Assembly (NCBI GenBank): GCA_964599885.1
Contig: CAZRHH010000090.1
Location: 1 to 11,583 of the forward strand
Source: CAZRHH01 sp964599885
GTDB taxonomy: Bacteria; Chloroflexota; Dehalococcoidia; DSTF01; JACRBR01
Direction: 5' to 3'
DNA: 11,583 nucleotides
Part shown: one piece after another, positions 10,602 to 11,583 of the stretch
Layout: each line of letters begins with the position of its first letter
How positions within the stretch are numbered: position 1 is the first letter of the stretch
Translations under genes and position numbers: made by a program
The notes under the pieces: model-generated
Seen by the model: only the letters and a program-made list of their open reading frames with translations
Database searches by the model: none
Told to the model about the DNA's origin: nothing

Positions 10602-11583
<982 letters not shown>

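Overview
The window is high-GC bacterial DNA. Gene content and protein style suggest a member of Chloroflexota, Dehalococcoidia-like: a mycobacterial-type CysM, a serine hydroxymethyltransferase with 'LIPSENY' and 'SHISGLI' signatures, and many small hairpin repeats between genes. This taxonomic guess is an inference and could not be searched.

Layout. At 1-112 a gene of unknown function is cut by the left edge; its minus-strand promoter carries a LexA/SOS-type operator. A 44-residue zinc-ribbon-like microprotein (320-454, +) meets a frameshifted GNAT acetyltransferase (457-940, -) tail to tail. CysM (1041-1976, -) is divergent from a tandem-Nudix protein (2242-3150, +), which is followed by a paralogous Nudix protein fused to a large C-terminal domain I cannot name (3465-4694, +). 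A D-cysteine desulfhydrase-like enzyme (5002-5940, -) is divergent from glyA (6181-7455, +), whose leader holds a terminator and a competing helix. Then come a ketoacyl-synthase homologue lacking the catalytic Cys and one catalytic His (7824-8984, +), a 158-bp-period duplication, a DUF3291 protein (9256-9732, +), a two-helix membrane protein (9846-10385, +) and the C-terminal part of GyrB (10602-11583, -), cut by the right edge.

How it works together. There is no single operon; most genes appear to be separate transcription units. CysM, the D-cysteine desulfhydrase-like enzyme and GlyA all act around cysteine/serine/glycine, and the Nudix and SOS-linked genes fit housekeeping or stress functions, but nothing shows they form one pathway. 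Two start modes are visible. Five genes have TANNNT six or seven bases before the ATG and no Shine-Dalgarno, as expected of leaderless mRNAs; a sixth has an eight-base gap. Three others (the left partial gene, the microprotein and glyA) have a good Shine-Dalgarno.

Nearly every intergenic gap contains short repeats. Family A is a 33-bp hairpin (five clear copies, one diverged), family B a GGGCT-NNN-AGCCC hairpin (four copies), and family C a CACAGAGG-type repeat. Stems of A and B differ between copies by paired, compensatory changes. The strongest leads are the inactive-looking ketoacyl synthase, the glyA leader, the covarying hairpins, the leaderless promoters, the SOS promoter at the left edge, and the Asp-to-Leu change in the GyrB quinolone-determining motif. 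I found no CRISPR array, tRNA, rRNA or transposase.
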